Below are positions 42,970-52,544 of a stretch of 64,000 bases of DNA, piece by piece. The position numbers and the translations under genes are program-made. The notes under the pieces are model-generated. The model worked only from the letters and a program-made list of their open reading frames with translations. It had not been told where the DNA came from and did no database searches. How positions within the stretch are numbered: position 1 is the first letter of the stretch; each line of letters begins with the position of its first letter. Source of the DNA: a bacterium (lineage in GTDB: Bacteria > Vulcanimicrobiota > Xenobia > Xenobiales > JADMJV01); contig JAFEBA010000010.1 in NCBI GenBank assembly GCA_018266105.1, forward strand, positions 175,609-239,608. The letters are read 5' to 3'.

Positions 42970-42995
42970 GTTAACCGACAGGCAGCCAAGGGATC
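42970..42995 (+). promoter_or_regulatory. possible SigB-type promoter of the lipase-like gene
   Basis: GTTAAC (42970-42975), a 14-base spacer and GGGATC (42990-42995) lie 26-51 bases before the ATG. This is a partial match to SigB promoters (GTTTAA, 12-15 bases, GGGWAW), with four of six bases in each box. It would place the lipase under the sigma factor encoded at 38.3 kb. Confidence 0.25.
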
Positions 42996-43020
42996 CGCCT
43001 GGTTGGTTAAACTGGGAAGC

Positions 43021-44064
43021 ATGAAAATTGCCAGTCTTCCGCCATTAGCCAACCGGAGCCGGTCCACTTTACGCAACTCTCAGGAGGAGGAGGATCGTCG
43101 TATCGGAACCGAGCTGGTTGCCGGTGGCACGATCTATCAGGCCCACACAGAGCGAGCGCAGGCTTTTGAAAAGCTGATGACTCCGCTGGTCGACCAGCCC
43201 AATGTCAAGATGGACCGCCCTCTCTTGATTTCGCCAGGTTGGAACACGGATTTGCACAAATTCGACTATCTGGCTCGCAAGCTGCTGGCTTCGGGTGAGA
43301 ACGGTGACTATGCGGTCTACTTGAAGGAGGGAGCGGCTTACCGCGACCCTGAAGCCACTCAACCCCTGGAATTGGCCGAAATTCCCAAAAACATCAAGGT
43401 CTTCGTCAATATTTGGGATGAACTCAACAGCCCACCTTCCATCACCGCTCCCCAGCTAAAAGAGAACCTCGCCTTGCTGCAACAGGCGGTGGGACCGGAC
43501 AAAGTAGACGTGATTGCCTACAGCATGGGGGGTCTCGCCACGCGCAATTACCTCGATCAAGGGGGCCGTGGAATCCGAAACTTGATGATCTTGGGAACTC
43601 CCAATCAAGGCAGTCGCTTCGGCCAGCTGGCCGGCCAGGCCCTGGACCGGAACATCACATGGGCTCTGGATTATTGCGGCATTAAGCCCTCCGACCGTCC
43701 CGCGATGGCCTGGACGGCGGCGGATTCACCCGAGAACCTCGACCTGGCTTCGCGATGGCCGCAGCAGCGAGCCGCCGTGGAGAATCTTAGAATCGTGGGC
43801 GCCAGCGAGGAGCCTACTCCGGCTGTGGGTGACAGTCCTTATGTTCAGGGGGATGGCATTGTGGAGCCGGAGCGTCTCAGGATGCCCGAAGCGGACGTGC
43901 GCGTGCTCCATGGTCACCCCTTCTATCATCACGGCGCGCTACCCCATGCATCGGGTGTTTTTGCTGAAATGAGGGAGTTTTTCGGCTGGGACCAGGCGGC
44001 CGGAACGTTGGACCTGCCTCCCCTGCCCCCCCCTCACCTGGATACCCCTTACGGGAAGATGTAA
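43021..44064 (+). CDS. lipase-like alpha/beta hydrolase
   Basis: This encodes 347 residues. The oxyanion motif is 'RPLLISPGWNTD', the nucleophile is S168 in 'DVIAYSMGGLATRNYL', the acid is probably in 'QGDGIVEPERL', and the histidine is among 'HHGALPH'. 'LMILGTPNQGSRFGQLAG' is typical of triacylglycerol lipases and PGAP1-like esterases. No Sec signal is present; it begins 'MKIASLPPLANRSRS', resembling the start of the 1540-residue AAA+ protein (MKIGSFFPNRP). A GGGA sits close to the ATG. It is followed 43 bases later by a coiled-coil protein, probably the same transcript. The substrate is unknown. Confidence 0.8.
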   Translation: MKIASLPPLANRSRSTLRNSQEEEDRRIGTELVAGGTIYQAHTERAQAFEKLMTPLVDQPNVKMDRPLLISPGWNTDLHKFDYLARKLLASGENGDYAVYLKEGAAYRDPEATQPLELAEIPKNIKVFVNIWDELNSPPSITAPQLKENLALLQQAVGPDKVDVIAYSMGGLATRNYLDQGGRGIRNLMILGTPNQGSRFGQLAGQALDRNITWALDYCGIKPSDRPAMAWTAADSPENLDLASRWPQQRAAVENLRIVGASEEPTPAVGDSPYVQGDGIVEPERLRMPEADVRVLHGHPFYHHGALPHASGVFAEMREFFGWDQAAGTLDLPPLPPPHLDTPYGKM

Positions 44065-44107
44065 TTTTCAAGGAAATTTGAGGAGTAGGAGGCAAACTAA
44101 CCGAGTT

Positions 44108-44947
44108 ATGGCAGATTCGAACCTCAACATCGCGCGTATTGTTACCACTCCCATCCCGACCGCTCCAGTGGCCATCGCCAAGGCTACGGTGACAGAAAAG
44201 GGTGTGACCGACGAGGTGGTGCTGACGCCCACCCAGTTGAAAGCCGAAGCCATCGCTCTGAAGAATGAATCACTGGCCGAGACCGGAGCCGCTGTAAACA
44301 GCGATCGTCAGGGAGACAGCAAAAAAGCCGAAGCCGTCGAGGATTCCCGGCAGGCAAGCGTTGCTGAATTCGAAGCCAAGAAGACCGACAAGGCGGCCGA
44401 CTCGGCTGCGGGCGAGGCGGCCGTCGCCTCGGCTGAAGAAGCCGAGAATGCCGGCAAAGCCCAGGATGCCAGGTGGAAAGCCGAAGCCAAGCAGGCTGAA
44501 GCTGACCTGGAGCGACAGAAAGCGGAACTTCTGCAAGCCAGGGGTGACGAGTTGCTGGCCAGCGACGACCTGGAAAAGTTTAACGAGGGAGTCTACCTCT
44601 TGGGGCTGGCAGACTCAGGATTTGAAACCGCCCATAATTTGCGGGATGAAGCTGTGCATCTGGCTTCTAACGTGCAAGCATCCCTCGATCTGGCCAAATC
44701 CGCCCACGACCGGGCCGCCAGCAAGAGTGATGAAGCCAGAAAGTTGCGTGATGATGGCCAGAAAGGCCACCAGCAAGCGGTCGAAGAGACTGAACTATCC
44801 GGTCGTGCCCTTGAGGCAGCCAACGCCCTGAAGTTAGATGCCAGCGAACGTCGCAAGGTGGCTGAGCGCCTGATGGCCGAGGCCACCGTCGACAATGAAT
44901 TGGCCGAGCTCGGACAAAAGGTTCAGAACGGATTTCTGCTCCGCTAG
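44108..44947 (+). CDS. Ala/Glu-rich coiled-coil protein
   Basis: This encodes 279 residues. After about 50 residues of Thr/Pro-rich sequence, almost all the rest is predicted helix with heptad spacing, rich in Ala, Glu, Lys and Asp (for example 'EAKQAEADLERQKAELLQAR' about 135-155). There are no cysteines, signal peptide or membrane segments. I do not recognise a family; a scaffold or filament role is possible. The ATG at 44108 is used although the AGGAGG is 15 bases away; TTG 44078 is an alternative start. It lies downstream of the lipase-like gene and convergent with a pilin-like operon, with seven bases between stops. Confidence 0.6.
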   Translation: MADSNLNIARIVTTPIPTAPVAIAKATVTEKGVTDEVVLTPTQLKAEAIALKNESLAETGAAVNSDRQGDSKKAEAVEDSRQASVAEFEAKKTDKAADSAAGEAAVASAEEAENAGKAQDARWKAEAKQAEADLERQKAELLQARGDELLASDDLEKFNEGVYLLGLADSGFETAHNLRDEAVHLASNVQASLDLAKSAHDRAASKSDEARKLRDDGQKGHQQAVEETELSGRALEAANALKLDASERRKVAERLMAEATVDNELAELGQKVQNGFLLR

Positions 44948-44954
44948 TCCAGCC

Positions 44955-46637
44955 TTAAAGAACTCGCCAGCACATCGGGGCTAAACGGCGCCGGTCATTC
45001 GGCAAGCCTTTGGTTAGCGTGTCAAGATAGGCAGGGTCATAGGTCATATTGATCTTGTCGGTGTTCGCCATCTTGATTTTGCCGTTTCGAGCGACCAGTG
45101 CCCCCGTCAGCCGAACCTCTTGAAGGACTGAATTATCCGTGGTCAGCACTTCGAAGTTGTTCTTTGCATACACCAGCCCGGTAAGCTTAACCCCCTGGCG
45201 ACCGGTTGCATCCACGGTGACGTTGCCCCCACTCCAAAAGACCAGGGGGTCGGTGGTGGTGGCCGTCAGATCAGCGTCGGCCCGAAAGAAGATATCCTTC
45301 TCAGCCGCGATCGCTCCGTGCCCGACGACCTTTCCGTCCACAGTCATGTTTCCCTTGACGTTGAGGAAAGTCATGCTGCCGCTGGAAGAGAACTTGATAT
45401 CCGTATCCGGTTTGGGCAATTGAGGGGTGAAAGGATTGCCGTTGGCATCCACCCCCGTTCCATATCCCACGCTAAAGCTACCATTCACTTCGAGTTGTTG
45501 AGAGCCAGTCATACTGAAGTCCAGAGTGGAAAAATCGAATGTAAATCCGGGTGCAAAGGTGGCCGTGCCGCTCACCATCGTGCCCGTGGCCGGCGGTTTG
45601 ACGCCGCCGCTATCGGCAACGGCGTTCAAACCGGCCTGATCGTAAAAGACCTGAGGACTCCCTCCGCCCTCAGGTATATAGGTGACCGCGCGGATGGCCT
45701 TTTGAGGCTGGTCGACCATATCCACCTTGGGCGGTAACAGCAAACGGGGCGTTACGACTTTTTTTATTGGGGTCGCCAGAGTTTCGGTCACATAATAACG
45801 GCCGGGCGGAATCGATACCGCGGCCGTCTGAGGAACCTTGAGGTCGCTCAACTTCAAGTCATATATATTGTAATTCTTGGTGGACCGAGCCGCCGCGGTC
45901 GCGTTGGTGCTGCCGAAAAAAGCCTTGGCATTGCCCGAGTCAACGGCTGTGTCTTGAGCATAGATCTCTTTTTTTGACCACAGCGTCCCGGGGATCGTGC
46001 TGCCGACATCGCTGATGAACTTAGTACTCTCGGTTGTTCCCGCTCGGAGCACGTCATTGGTGTGGATCTCGTCGTTGGATCGCACCCAATTGCGCATCTT
46101 GTCGCGACTGTGAACCTCCCAGGCTTTGTTGCCACGCATGTCGATCATGCCGTTGCTTGAGGCGGCCGCATCGTAAAGGGGCTCCCCGACCATAAGCATC
46201 TCCAGGCCCGACTGAAATCCCCGAACCTCACCCCAAGCTGTGACCACAACAGAATCTTTGGGGACCGCGGCCAGTCCATTGGCTGCGGGTAGGCCCGAGG
46301 CCTGGCCCAACTGGTTCCTGATGGTGAGCCGAAAACTGCGCCCGTCTTTAAACTCTCCCAGCAGTCCTGAGGCGGTCTGGCGAACGGTGAGCGAACCCAT
46401 CACCTCGGGATAGCCAGTGAAGGGTCCCCGACCCCACGTTTGATTTTGCTCTAACTTGAAGCGCGCGTAACTGAGACCCGACTCTGCCGCCAGTTGAGCC
46501 TCCAGGCGGGCCTCCGCAGCTCGACCCAGGCTGAAGTTGTCCTGGTTGACGACGAAAAAGGCGCCAACCATCATGGTCAGGATCACGGTCGAAAATAGAA
46601 CGATGACGAGTGCCAGTGCCCGCTTGTTTTTTCGCAT
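44955..46637 (-). CDS. large PilX-like surface protein
   Basis: This encodes 560 residues. The N-terminus 'NKRALALVIVLFSTVILTMM' is a PilX-like membrane/prepilin helix followed by 'EAQLAAESGLSYARFKLEQN', the classic minor-pilin stretch after the helix. The long extracellular part is rich in Thr/Gly/Ser strands. The C-terminal 110 residues share a pattern with the 718-residue protein at 55-57 kb ('L-x-G-x-VYA', then 'L-x-G-x-LVA', then 'TYDP-x-Y'). It is the third gene of a pilin-like set (164, 229 and 560 residues). It is larger than ordinary minor pilins, so an adhesin head is plausible. GGCGGAG abuts the ATG. Confidence 0.78.
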   Translation of the reverse strand: MRKNKRALALVIVLFSTVILTMMVGAFFVVNQDNFSLGRAAEARLEAQLAAESGLSYARFKLEQNQTWGRGPFTGYPEVMGSLTVRQTASGLLGEFKDGRSFRLTIRNQLGQASGLPAANGLAAVPKDSVVVTAWGEVRGFQSGLEMLMVGEPLYDAAASSNGMIDMRGNKAWEVHSRDKMRNWVRSNDEIHTNDVLRAGTTESTKFISDVGSTIPGTLWSKKEIYAQDTAVDSGNAKAFFGSTNATAAARSTKNYNIYDLKLSDLKVPQTAAVSIPPGRYYVTETLATPIKKVVTPRLLLPPKVDMVDQPQKAIRAVTYIPEGGGSPQVFYDQAGLNAVADSGGVKPPATGTMVSGTATFAPGFTFDFSTLDFSMTGSQQLEVNGSFSVGYGTGVDANGNPFTPQLPKPDTDIKFSSSGSMTFLNVKGNMTVDGKVVGHGAIAAEKDIFFRADADLTATTTDPLVFWSGGNVTVDATGRQGVKLTGLVYAKNNFEVLTTDNSVLQEVRLTGALVARNGKIKMANTDKINMTYDPAYLDTLTKGLPNDRRRLAPMCWRVL

Positions 46638-46643
46638 CTCCGC

Positions 46644-47333
46644 CTACAATCTAGGCCAGGTGTTCTCGGCCTTGAATCGGAAAACCACTTCGGCGGCCTC
46701 AGCCAGGCTGCGGCGACCGTTCTGGGTGTGACCCTGCTCACCCCGAAGCCCAAGTCTGACCAGGATCACCTGATCTGCATCATTCTTCGTTACTGCAAAC
46801 TGATGGACGTCCTGAGTCCAGGTCTTGCTGGTGCCCAACTGTGCCTTGACGCTCGGGAGCATCTTATAGGATAGCACAGAGTTGTTGAAATCGTCCAATT
46901 CTTGCTGAAGCACCCCTGGAGCGCACATCGGGACGCTTGAAGAGACATCGTAGCTGATCAACTGACCCCGCGGCACCTGTTTGGTGGCAGTATAGACTGT
47001 GTATCCATTCCAAACCGGCTGACCGGTCACGGCGTCGTAGGAACTGGTATGGGCCAGGCAGATCGAATCGCGCGCGACCGTAATCGTACCCGGCTCCAGG
47101 TTCACATTGACGGTGTCGCTGTTCACGCTCAGGGTATGAAAACTGGTCTGTCGGATATCTCGAGCCAATCGGGTCGAAATTCGCCGTAGTTGACCCTGCA
47201 AAGACTGTCTGACCATACCAAGCTGGAAGCTGTTGCTGCAGGTATTGAAGAGGACAAACATCACGCCGGAAATCAGCATTAAGAGGGAGAGGGCAATCAC
47301 CAGTTCCAGGACGCTGAATCCTCGGCGACTCAT
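46644..47333 (-). CDS. prepilin-type minor pilin (PilW/GspJ-like)
   Basis: This 229-residue protein has a short leader and a type III signal: 'RRGFSVLELVIALSLLMLIS', cleavage after Gly followed by F-S-V-L-E with the conserved Glu at +5. The helix runs on into 'GQLRRISTRLARDIRQTSF', typical of PilW/GspJ-type minor pilins. The C-terminal strand region has two cysteines. It needs a prepilin peptidase (PilD), which is not in this window. The ATG overlaps the preceding TGA as ATGA and its stop is six bases before the PilX-like gene. Confidence 0.9.
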   Translation of the reverse strand: MSRRGFSVLELVIALSLLMLISGVMFVLFNTCSNSFQLGMVRQSLQGQLRRISTRLARDIRQTSFHTLSVNSDTVNVNLEPGTITVARDSICLAHTSSYDAVTGQPVWNGYTVYTATKQVPRGQLISYDVSSSVPMCAPGVLQQELDDFNNSVLSYKMLPSVKAQLGTSKTWTQDVHQFAVTKNDADQVILVRLGLRGEQGHTQNGRRSLAEAAEVVFRFKAENTWPRL

Positions 47334-47824
47334 TTCATGTTGCTCACGTAGACCAGACGCGAGAGCCGGACGGACTGGCGGCCATAGTCTCGACGGTTGC
47401 CGACAGACCTGGACTGATCCATCCAGTAAACGGCCACGGTAACCTCATAGATATCGCCCATCTCGACCGCGTCGGGCGGCAGGCTGGGCTGAGTGAAAGC
47501 ACATTCGGTCACGAACTCAGCGGTCGTACGGGGGTCCCGGTTGATGACTCCCTGGTTTCCCATCAAGGTCGGCCAGGTGGAGGGAGAGGCATCATTAACC
47601 TGACTCAAGACGGACTCCGCTATCCCCAAGGCGATAGATGAATCCAACCCCTTGGTCGAGGACTGAAAAAGCCTTAAGAAGAGGCCGATCAGAAACACGA
47701 TGAAGACCAGCAAGAGGGCCATGGCCAGCACGACTTCCCCCAGAGTATACCCTCGCACGTTTCTAAAGTTCGACAGCCTGATCAGCCAGCCTGCCAGGGA
47801 AAAAAGGGGCGTTACAGCCTGCAA
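47330..47824 (-). CDS. prepilin-type minor pilin (PilV/GspI-like)
   Basis: This encodes 164 residues. The leader of about 25 residues ends at 'NVRGYTLGEVVLAMALLLVF', with Gly cleavage followed by Y-T-L-G-E and a membrane helix. 'LGIAESVLSQVNDA' after the helix resembles PilV/GspI. The TTG at 47824 is the only upstream start in frame; a GTG nearer the site would leave almost no leader. It follows the stop of the giant AAA+ gene by 17 bases and opens the three-gene pilin set that ends at 44955. Confidence 0.85.
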   Translation of the reverse strand: MQAVTPLFSLAGWLIRLSNFRNVRGYTLGEVVLAMALLLVFIVFLIGLFLRLFQSSTKGLDSSIALGIAESVLSQVNDASPSTWPTLMGNQGVINRDPRTTAEFVTECAFTQPSLPPDAVEMGDIYEVTVAVYWMDQSRSVGNRRDYGRQSVRLSRLVYVSNMK

Positions 47825-47841
47825 TGACCGCTGTGCTAGAA

Positions 47842-50800
47842 TCAGGCTTCTTGTTCGACCATCCGAGTTTCTTTGGTCACTTCATCCCAGGGTTTCTTGA
47901 GTGAGTGCTGGATCTTCCAGTCCATGCTCTCCCCGATGTAAGCACAGCTCGGACTGTTGATGCCTCCGCAGTAAGGACAGTGATATTCGAAGTGTTTGAT
48001 CACGCTTTCCACAGTGACCAGCTTGCGCACTTTAACTTTGACTGCTTCTAGCTTTTTAACGGCCTCTTCGGGCTCCACGCCCATCTTTTCGCTGAGCTTT
48101 TTGATGTAATCGCTGTTTACATCCGCTTCCTGGCGCTTCTGCTCAGCGGGGTCTGTGTTGAAGCGGGCTGCAAACTCCTGGTCGACGGCCGCTTGGGCGG
48201 CCAGCAATTGCTGGTCGGCGGCGTTGATTTGATCCCCACCGTCGTTTTCTTTCGGTTTGGCTGCGGTCTGAGTTTGCACAGCCGAAGCTATGGAAGGCTC
48301 CGGTTCATCGGGTTTCACGTATTTGGCTGTGCCAACCGATGCGCCCTTTTCCTTCATCAACGACGCAAAGCCGCGCTCGATCGCTTCGGGCGTGATTTCC
48401 TTGGCGGTGACCTGACGGCCAGCCTTCTTGGCCTCCATGAAGCCCGTCTTCTGCTGCTGAATAATGGCGTTCGCTAACTTTCGCACATCGCCGCCACTGG
48501 CCCAGTTGGGCGCGTTGCGCAGCTGTTCCATGCGCTGAGCAAGCAGTTCTTCCGTGCCCGCACTGAAGCCCAGCCCTTTGGCCTCGATCTGTTTGCCCAG
48601 AGCTTTTATAGCCGACTGGGGCGTCATCGCTTCCAGAGTGAAACGGTGGCCAAAGCGGCGCTGTAAGCCTGGATCGATAGCAAGAAAATCGTTGATGCGG
48701 TCCGGGTAGTCAGCCACCGCAAGAATGAATCTCCCGCGATTGTCCTCCATTTCTTTCAGCATAGTCTTGACGGCGTCTGCTTTGAACGCTTCGGGCGCAC
48801 GAGCCAGGCCGCCCACTTCGTCGATGAAGCCCCCCTGTCCCCACATGCTCTCGAAAAGCTTCTTGACCTTATCGGTGGTCTGGCCCACAAAACCGGCCTG
48901 CAATTCCGCCCCCTGAGTCTCGGTGAGATCGGGGCTGGGCACGATGTCGTAAGAGGCCATCAGTTTGGTAAGCAGACGGGCAAGTGTGGTCTTGCCAGTG
49001 CCAGGCGGCCCGTCGATAATGAAGTAGGGCTCAAAGCTCTGCAACGGATCCGCGCCCGTTTCTTTGTCGAACTCAATCGAAGTGCAGATATCGCGCAACT
49101 GAGATTTGACCTCGTCCAGGCCCTCGAGCGCGTCGATCTCTTTCCAGACATCCTCAGGCTTGAGTTTCTTTTCTTCCGCGAAATCCTCGGGTGCCAGAGC
49201 CATCAACTGAGCCTTCGTCAGGTCGCCTTCTACCTGAGAAAGACGGGTGCTCTGCTTCTTGGTTGCCACCTCTACCATCGAATTGACCGAGCCCGCGTTA
49301 CCGAAGTGCTTCATTTTGCGACGTTCCACCTCAAGGCGGTCCAGGGCGGCCTTGCGGGTTTCGTCATCCATCACGCGGTCTTTGCCCTTGGCCACCTTGT
49401 CCAGGATCTGGCCAAGTTCCTCGCGATTATAGTCATCGAAAGGAATCGGAGTGAAGCGGCGCTCCGCGCCGTCGTCCACATCGCGGATCAGGTCTTTCAT
49501 CTCGCCCTTATAGCCGGCTCCGATGAACACCGTATCAGCGTATTCGGTGCTGCCCAGATACGGAATCATGGCTCGGAAGGCTCGCTTGCCATCAGCCGTG
49601 TCCTTCAACTGGTGCATCTCATCCACGAAAATGACCGCGCCCTTGTTCTCCTCAAACAGTTTCTTCACGTTCTGCTCGGGAGTGCCATTGGCCATCAGGT
49701 CCTGAACTCGAACCTCCACCACCTTGGGATTCTTCAGATAGCCGACCTTGTGCAGAGCCTCGCCGAACAGCTTGGCCACCGTGGTTTTGCCGGTGCCCGG
49801 ATTGCCCTCAAAAAGCAGATTGAGACGCGGCCGCTCGCTGTTTAGTCCGTGGGCCTCCTGCTGCTTGCTCAATTTCAGCTGAGACAACACCGCCTTCAAT
49901 TCTTTCTTGGCGCCCGTCAGACCGATCAGGCCCTCGAGCTCCATCAGCGGATCCTTCTCCTTGGGCAGTTTGGCCTGCTGCACATCGCTGACCGTGACGC
50001 GCGTGCCGGCCTGAGGCGAGCGCTGCAAATACTCGATCAGCTTGGTGCTGCGCTCGGTTTGAGCCGTTTTGATGCACTGCCAGAGGGTGTTGGCCTGAGC
50101 CACGCCGCCATCCTTGGCGCGAGCGGCCACGGTGGCCCTGGCTTCCTCGCTTAGCTGATAGCCCTCCGACTTGGCGGTGGTAGCCACAAAATCGGCCATC
50201 TGGGCCGGGGTGAGCGGCTTGCTCTGAAAGCGCTGGCGAACCATGGTCGGCAGACTGCCGCGTAACTTATCCAGGTCCGGTCCACTGCCCTGAAGCAGCA
50301 GCGGGGTCTGACCGCCAAAGCGCTCCAAATACTTCTTGAGCACGCCAAACCCGGGGCTGTCCGGCTTGATTTGATCCAACTCGTTCAGATAGAGGAAGCT
50401 GCCGCGACCCGACTGAATCTGGCTTTCCAGCAACTTCTCCAGCTGGTCCGGATCCTTGTTGAACATCGCGGCCGGAATCTTGACCAGCGACTCGTCGGCC
50501 GACAGACGCGGCTGGTCCGGGCTGCGCATCTGGCGAAGATTCTCACCCAGAGCTCCGGCCAGAGCCTCCAGATTGTGATCACTGCTGCCCTCCAGCTCGA
50601 AGGTATAAGGCAGAATGGTCTTGGAGTTGAGATTGGAGACGCGATTGATGTCTTCCAGCTTCTTCAGCTCACCCAGGGGATCACCGGAAATATTCACGAT
50701 CGGCTGGGGAATCTGCTCCTGCTGCATCTGAACCAGAGGAGCCGTATTCAGTTGCCCCTTGAAAAACGGCTGCTTCTCGAAAGCCTTGGTGGTCAGTGGA

Positions 50801-52464
50801 AATTCGCGACTGGTGCGCTCGCGGTCCAGCTGATAGCGGGCGAAAAGCTCAGCCGTGAAGTTTTCCTGACTCTGCAATCTAGTGGGTAGCTTGTCTTTCT
50901 CCGCCTTGAAAGCGTCCGCCAGGTCTCCCTGGACATGGGCCGGGTTGCCGCCCTTGGCGCCGATCACCTGATCATAGGCTTTGCCGATCTCGCGCAGCAG
51001 GGAGATGGGCTCCATCCGAAGCTGGCCGTCTGTCCACTGAGTGCGCACTGTGATGCGCGGAGCCTGACCTTTTTCAGCGATGTGGGCGCCCTCGGCCATA
51101 TCGGCCAGCTCTTTGGTGGTCTCATTGTCGACCATACGCCCCTGGAGTCCGGCCTCGGCATTGGAGACACGCTGGCGAGTTACGGTGATGGTGTAGTTGG
51201 CACCGGCCAGGTCCTTGAGCTGGTCCACGTGCAGACTGTTGAGGGTTTTGGCCAGCAGCTGAGCATCTTCGGCGCCCGCCGGCGGCTCAATGCGTAACAG
51301 TTTGCCGATCAATTCCTCCCGCTCTTTCCTGGCCTCGGGCGTGGCCCCCGCATAGCTGATCGGTTGCTCTTCCTTGGTGGCGAAGGTCTCCCCAAAGGTC
51401 AGGTTGGGTCCGATGCCCTCGGTCAATTTGAGCCAGGTGCCCGGGTTGGCTCCGACCAGGCGCTCTTCTGGACTCAGAGACTTACCTTCCAGAGCCGAGT
51501 TCAGGCTGGACTGAATCTGAGGCCATTCCATCGGAAAGGCCTGATTGGCCAGTTGTCCCGGGCTGGGGATGGGTTCGCCGTTGGCCAGAGCCGCCGCCAG
51601 CTTCTCGTCCAGGCTGGCGCCCCAACGCGGCTTCAGGTCCTTGAGCAGTTCATTCTGCACGGCCTTCAGCTCGGGGTTCTTGGGAAGCTCAGTATTGGCA
51701 TCCCCACCACGTGTTTGAGCAATCTCGTTCAAGGCCGAATAAGCCTGCGTGAAGTTAGTGAACTTCTGTTCGCTCCCCGCCGGATTCAGCAGGGTCTTCT
51801 GAGCCCGCTGTTGCTGCAAGTCGGTTCCGTTCTCGTGGATGCTCTCCAGGAACATCCGGCCCACTTCAGCGCCCGCTTTGGCGTCCATCGACTTCATCAG
51901 ATGGCGCCCTACCTGGGCCAGCATCACTCCCACCGGGCTGCCCATTGCGTTAGCCATAGCGGTCAACGCAATGGGAATCGTGGCTGCTGCCTGTTGAGGA
52001 GGAAGCTTGTTGATGGCCGCTTCGGTGGCTTTGACCACAGCCTTCTCTTCAGGCGTGTTGCTGACGTTCCAGGTCAGACGAAAGGTGCCTTGCTTGCCCC
52101 CATTGGCTGGGGCGGCCACCGGGGCCGGGGTCTGGGGAGGGGTGGGCTGAGCTGGTGGGGAGGGCTGAGCTGGAGGATTCGGGCTGGGCTTCAGGCCCGA
52201 CGTACCCATTTGAGAGGCGGCGACCGCACCGGCCACACCGGCCAAACTTCCCATCACCGCGCCGGCCATCAGGCCGGAACCCAACGCCAGCCCTGCCTGA
52301 TTTTGCATCATCTGGTTCAAGCGCAACTGCTGTGCAGTCTGAGTCGAACTGGACTGCTGCGTTCCCGAAGTCTGGAATCTGTCCGCTGGCGAAGCAGCTG
52401 GTGCTGAGGGCCGCGCGGGGGTTGAGGTTACGGGTCGGTTCGGGAAGAAGCTACCGATTTTCAT
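47842..52464 (-). CDS. giant CbbX/EccA-type AAA+ ATPase
   Basis: This encodes 1540 residues. The N-terminus (1-50) is Ser/Pro-rich with 'PADRFQTSG'; a Gly/Ala hydrophobic stretch (57-84) could span a membrane; a Pro-rich linker follows (90-122). A helical region (123-590) has no family I know. Residues 600-750 look like a degenerate AAA module: a Walker B-like 'FLYLNELDQI' but no Walker A. Two CbbX/CfxQ-family AAA+ modules follow: GNPGTGKTT (887-895) with D948-E949, and GPPGTGKTT (1152-1160) with D1215-E1216. A C-terminal Cys motif (C1496, C1499, C1507) may bind zinc. EccA of type VII secretion is in the same family; the link is only by domain. Confidence 0.85.
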   Translation of the reverse strand: MKIGSFFPNRPVTSTPARPSAPAASPADRFQTSGTQQSSSTQTAQQLRLNQMMQNQAGLALGSGLMAGAVMGSLAGVAGAVAASQMGTSGLKPSPNPPAQPSPPAQPTPPQTPAPVAAPANGGKQGTFRLTWNVSNTPEEKAVVKATEAAINKLPPQQAAATIPIALTAMANAMGSPVGVMLAQVGRHLMKSMDAKAGAEVGRMFLESIHENGTDLQQQRAQKTLLNPAGSEQKFTNFTQAYSALNEIAQTRGGDANTELPKNPELKAVQNELLKDLKPRWGASLDEKLAAALANGEPIPSPGQLANQAFPMEWPQIQSSLNSALEGKSLSPEERLVGANPGTWLKLTEGIGPNLTFGETFATKEEQPISYAGATPEARKEREELIGKLLRIEPPAGAEDAQLLAKTLNSLHVDQLKDLAGANYTITVTRQRVSNAEAGLQGRMVDNETTKELADMAEGAHIAEKGQAPRITVRTQWTDGQLRMEPISLLREIGKAYDQVIGAKGGNPAHVQGDLADAFKAEKDKLPTRLQSQENFTAELFARYQLDRERTSREFPLTTKAFEKQPFFKGQLNTAPLVQMQQEQIPQPIVNISGDPLGELKKLEDINRVSNLNSKTILPYTFELEGSSDHNLEALAGALGENLRQMRSPDQPRLSADESLVKIPAAMFNKDPDQLEKLLESQIQSGRGSFLYLNELDQIKPDSPGFGVLKKYLERFGGQTPLLLQGSGPDLDKLRGSLPTMVRQRFQSKPLTPAQMADFVATTAKSEGYQLSEEARATVAARAKDGGVAQANTLWQCIKTAQTERSTKLIEYLQRSPQAGTRVTVSDVQQAKLPKEKDPLMELEGLIGLTGAKKELKAVLSQLKLSKQQEAHGLNSERPRLNLLFEGNPGTGKTTVAKLFGEALHKVGYLKNPKVVEVRVQDLMANGTPEQNVKKLFEENKGAVIFVDEMHQLKDTADGKRAFRAMIPYLGSTEYADTVFIGAGYKGEMKDLIRDVDDGAERRFTPIPFDDYNREELGQILDKVAKGKDRVMDDETRKAALDRLEVERRKMKHFGNAGSVNSMVEVATKKQSTRLSQVEGDLTKAQLMALAPEDFAEEKKLKPEDVWKEIDALEGLDEVKSQLRDICTSIEFDKETGADPLQSFEPYFIIDGPPGTGKTTLARLLTKLMASYDIVPSPDLTETQGAELQAGFVGQTTDKVKKLFESMWGQGGFIDEVGGLARAPEAFKADAVKTMLKEMEDNRGRFILAVADYPDRINDFLAIDPGLQRRFGHRFTLEAMTPQSAIKALGKQIEAKGLGFSAGTEELLAQRMEQLRNAPNWASGGDVRKLANAIIQQQKTGFMEAKKAGRQVTAKEITPEAIERGFASLMKEKGASVGTAKYVKPDEPEPSIASAVQTQTAAKPKENDGGDQINAADQQLLAAQAAVDQEFAARFNTDPAEQKRQEADVNSDYIKKLSEKMGVEPEEAVKKLEAVKVKVRKLVTVESVIKHFEYHCPYCGGINSPSCAYIGESMDWKIQHSLKKPWDEVTKETRMVEQEA

Positions 52465-52544
52465 GTTGTTGCCATTCTGTTAACACGGCCTTAAAACCTG
52501 TGTTCGTAGGCGAATCTTAGTACTTTCCCCGGCGAGGCAAAGCG

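Noticed and set aside
51364-52407. A 347-residue plus-strand frame opposite the AAA+ gene
   Set aside because: Low-complexity translation without motifs; the minus-strand AAA+ gene is well supported.
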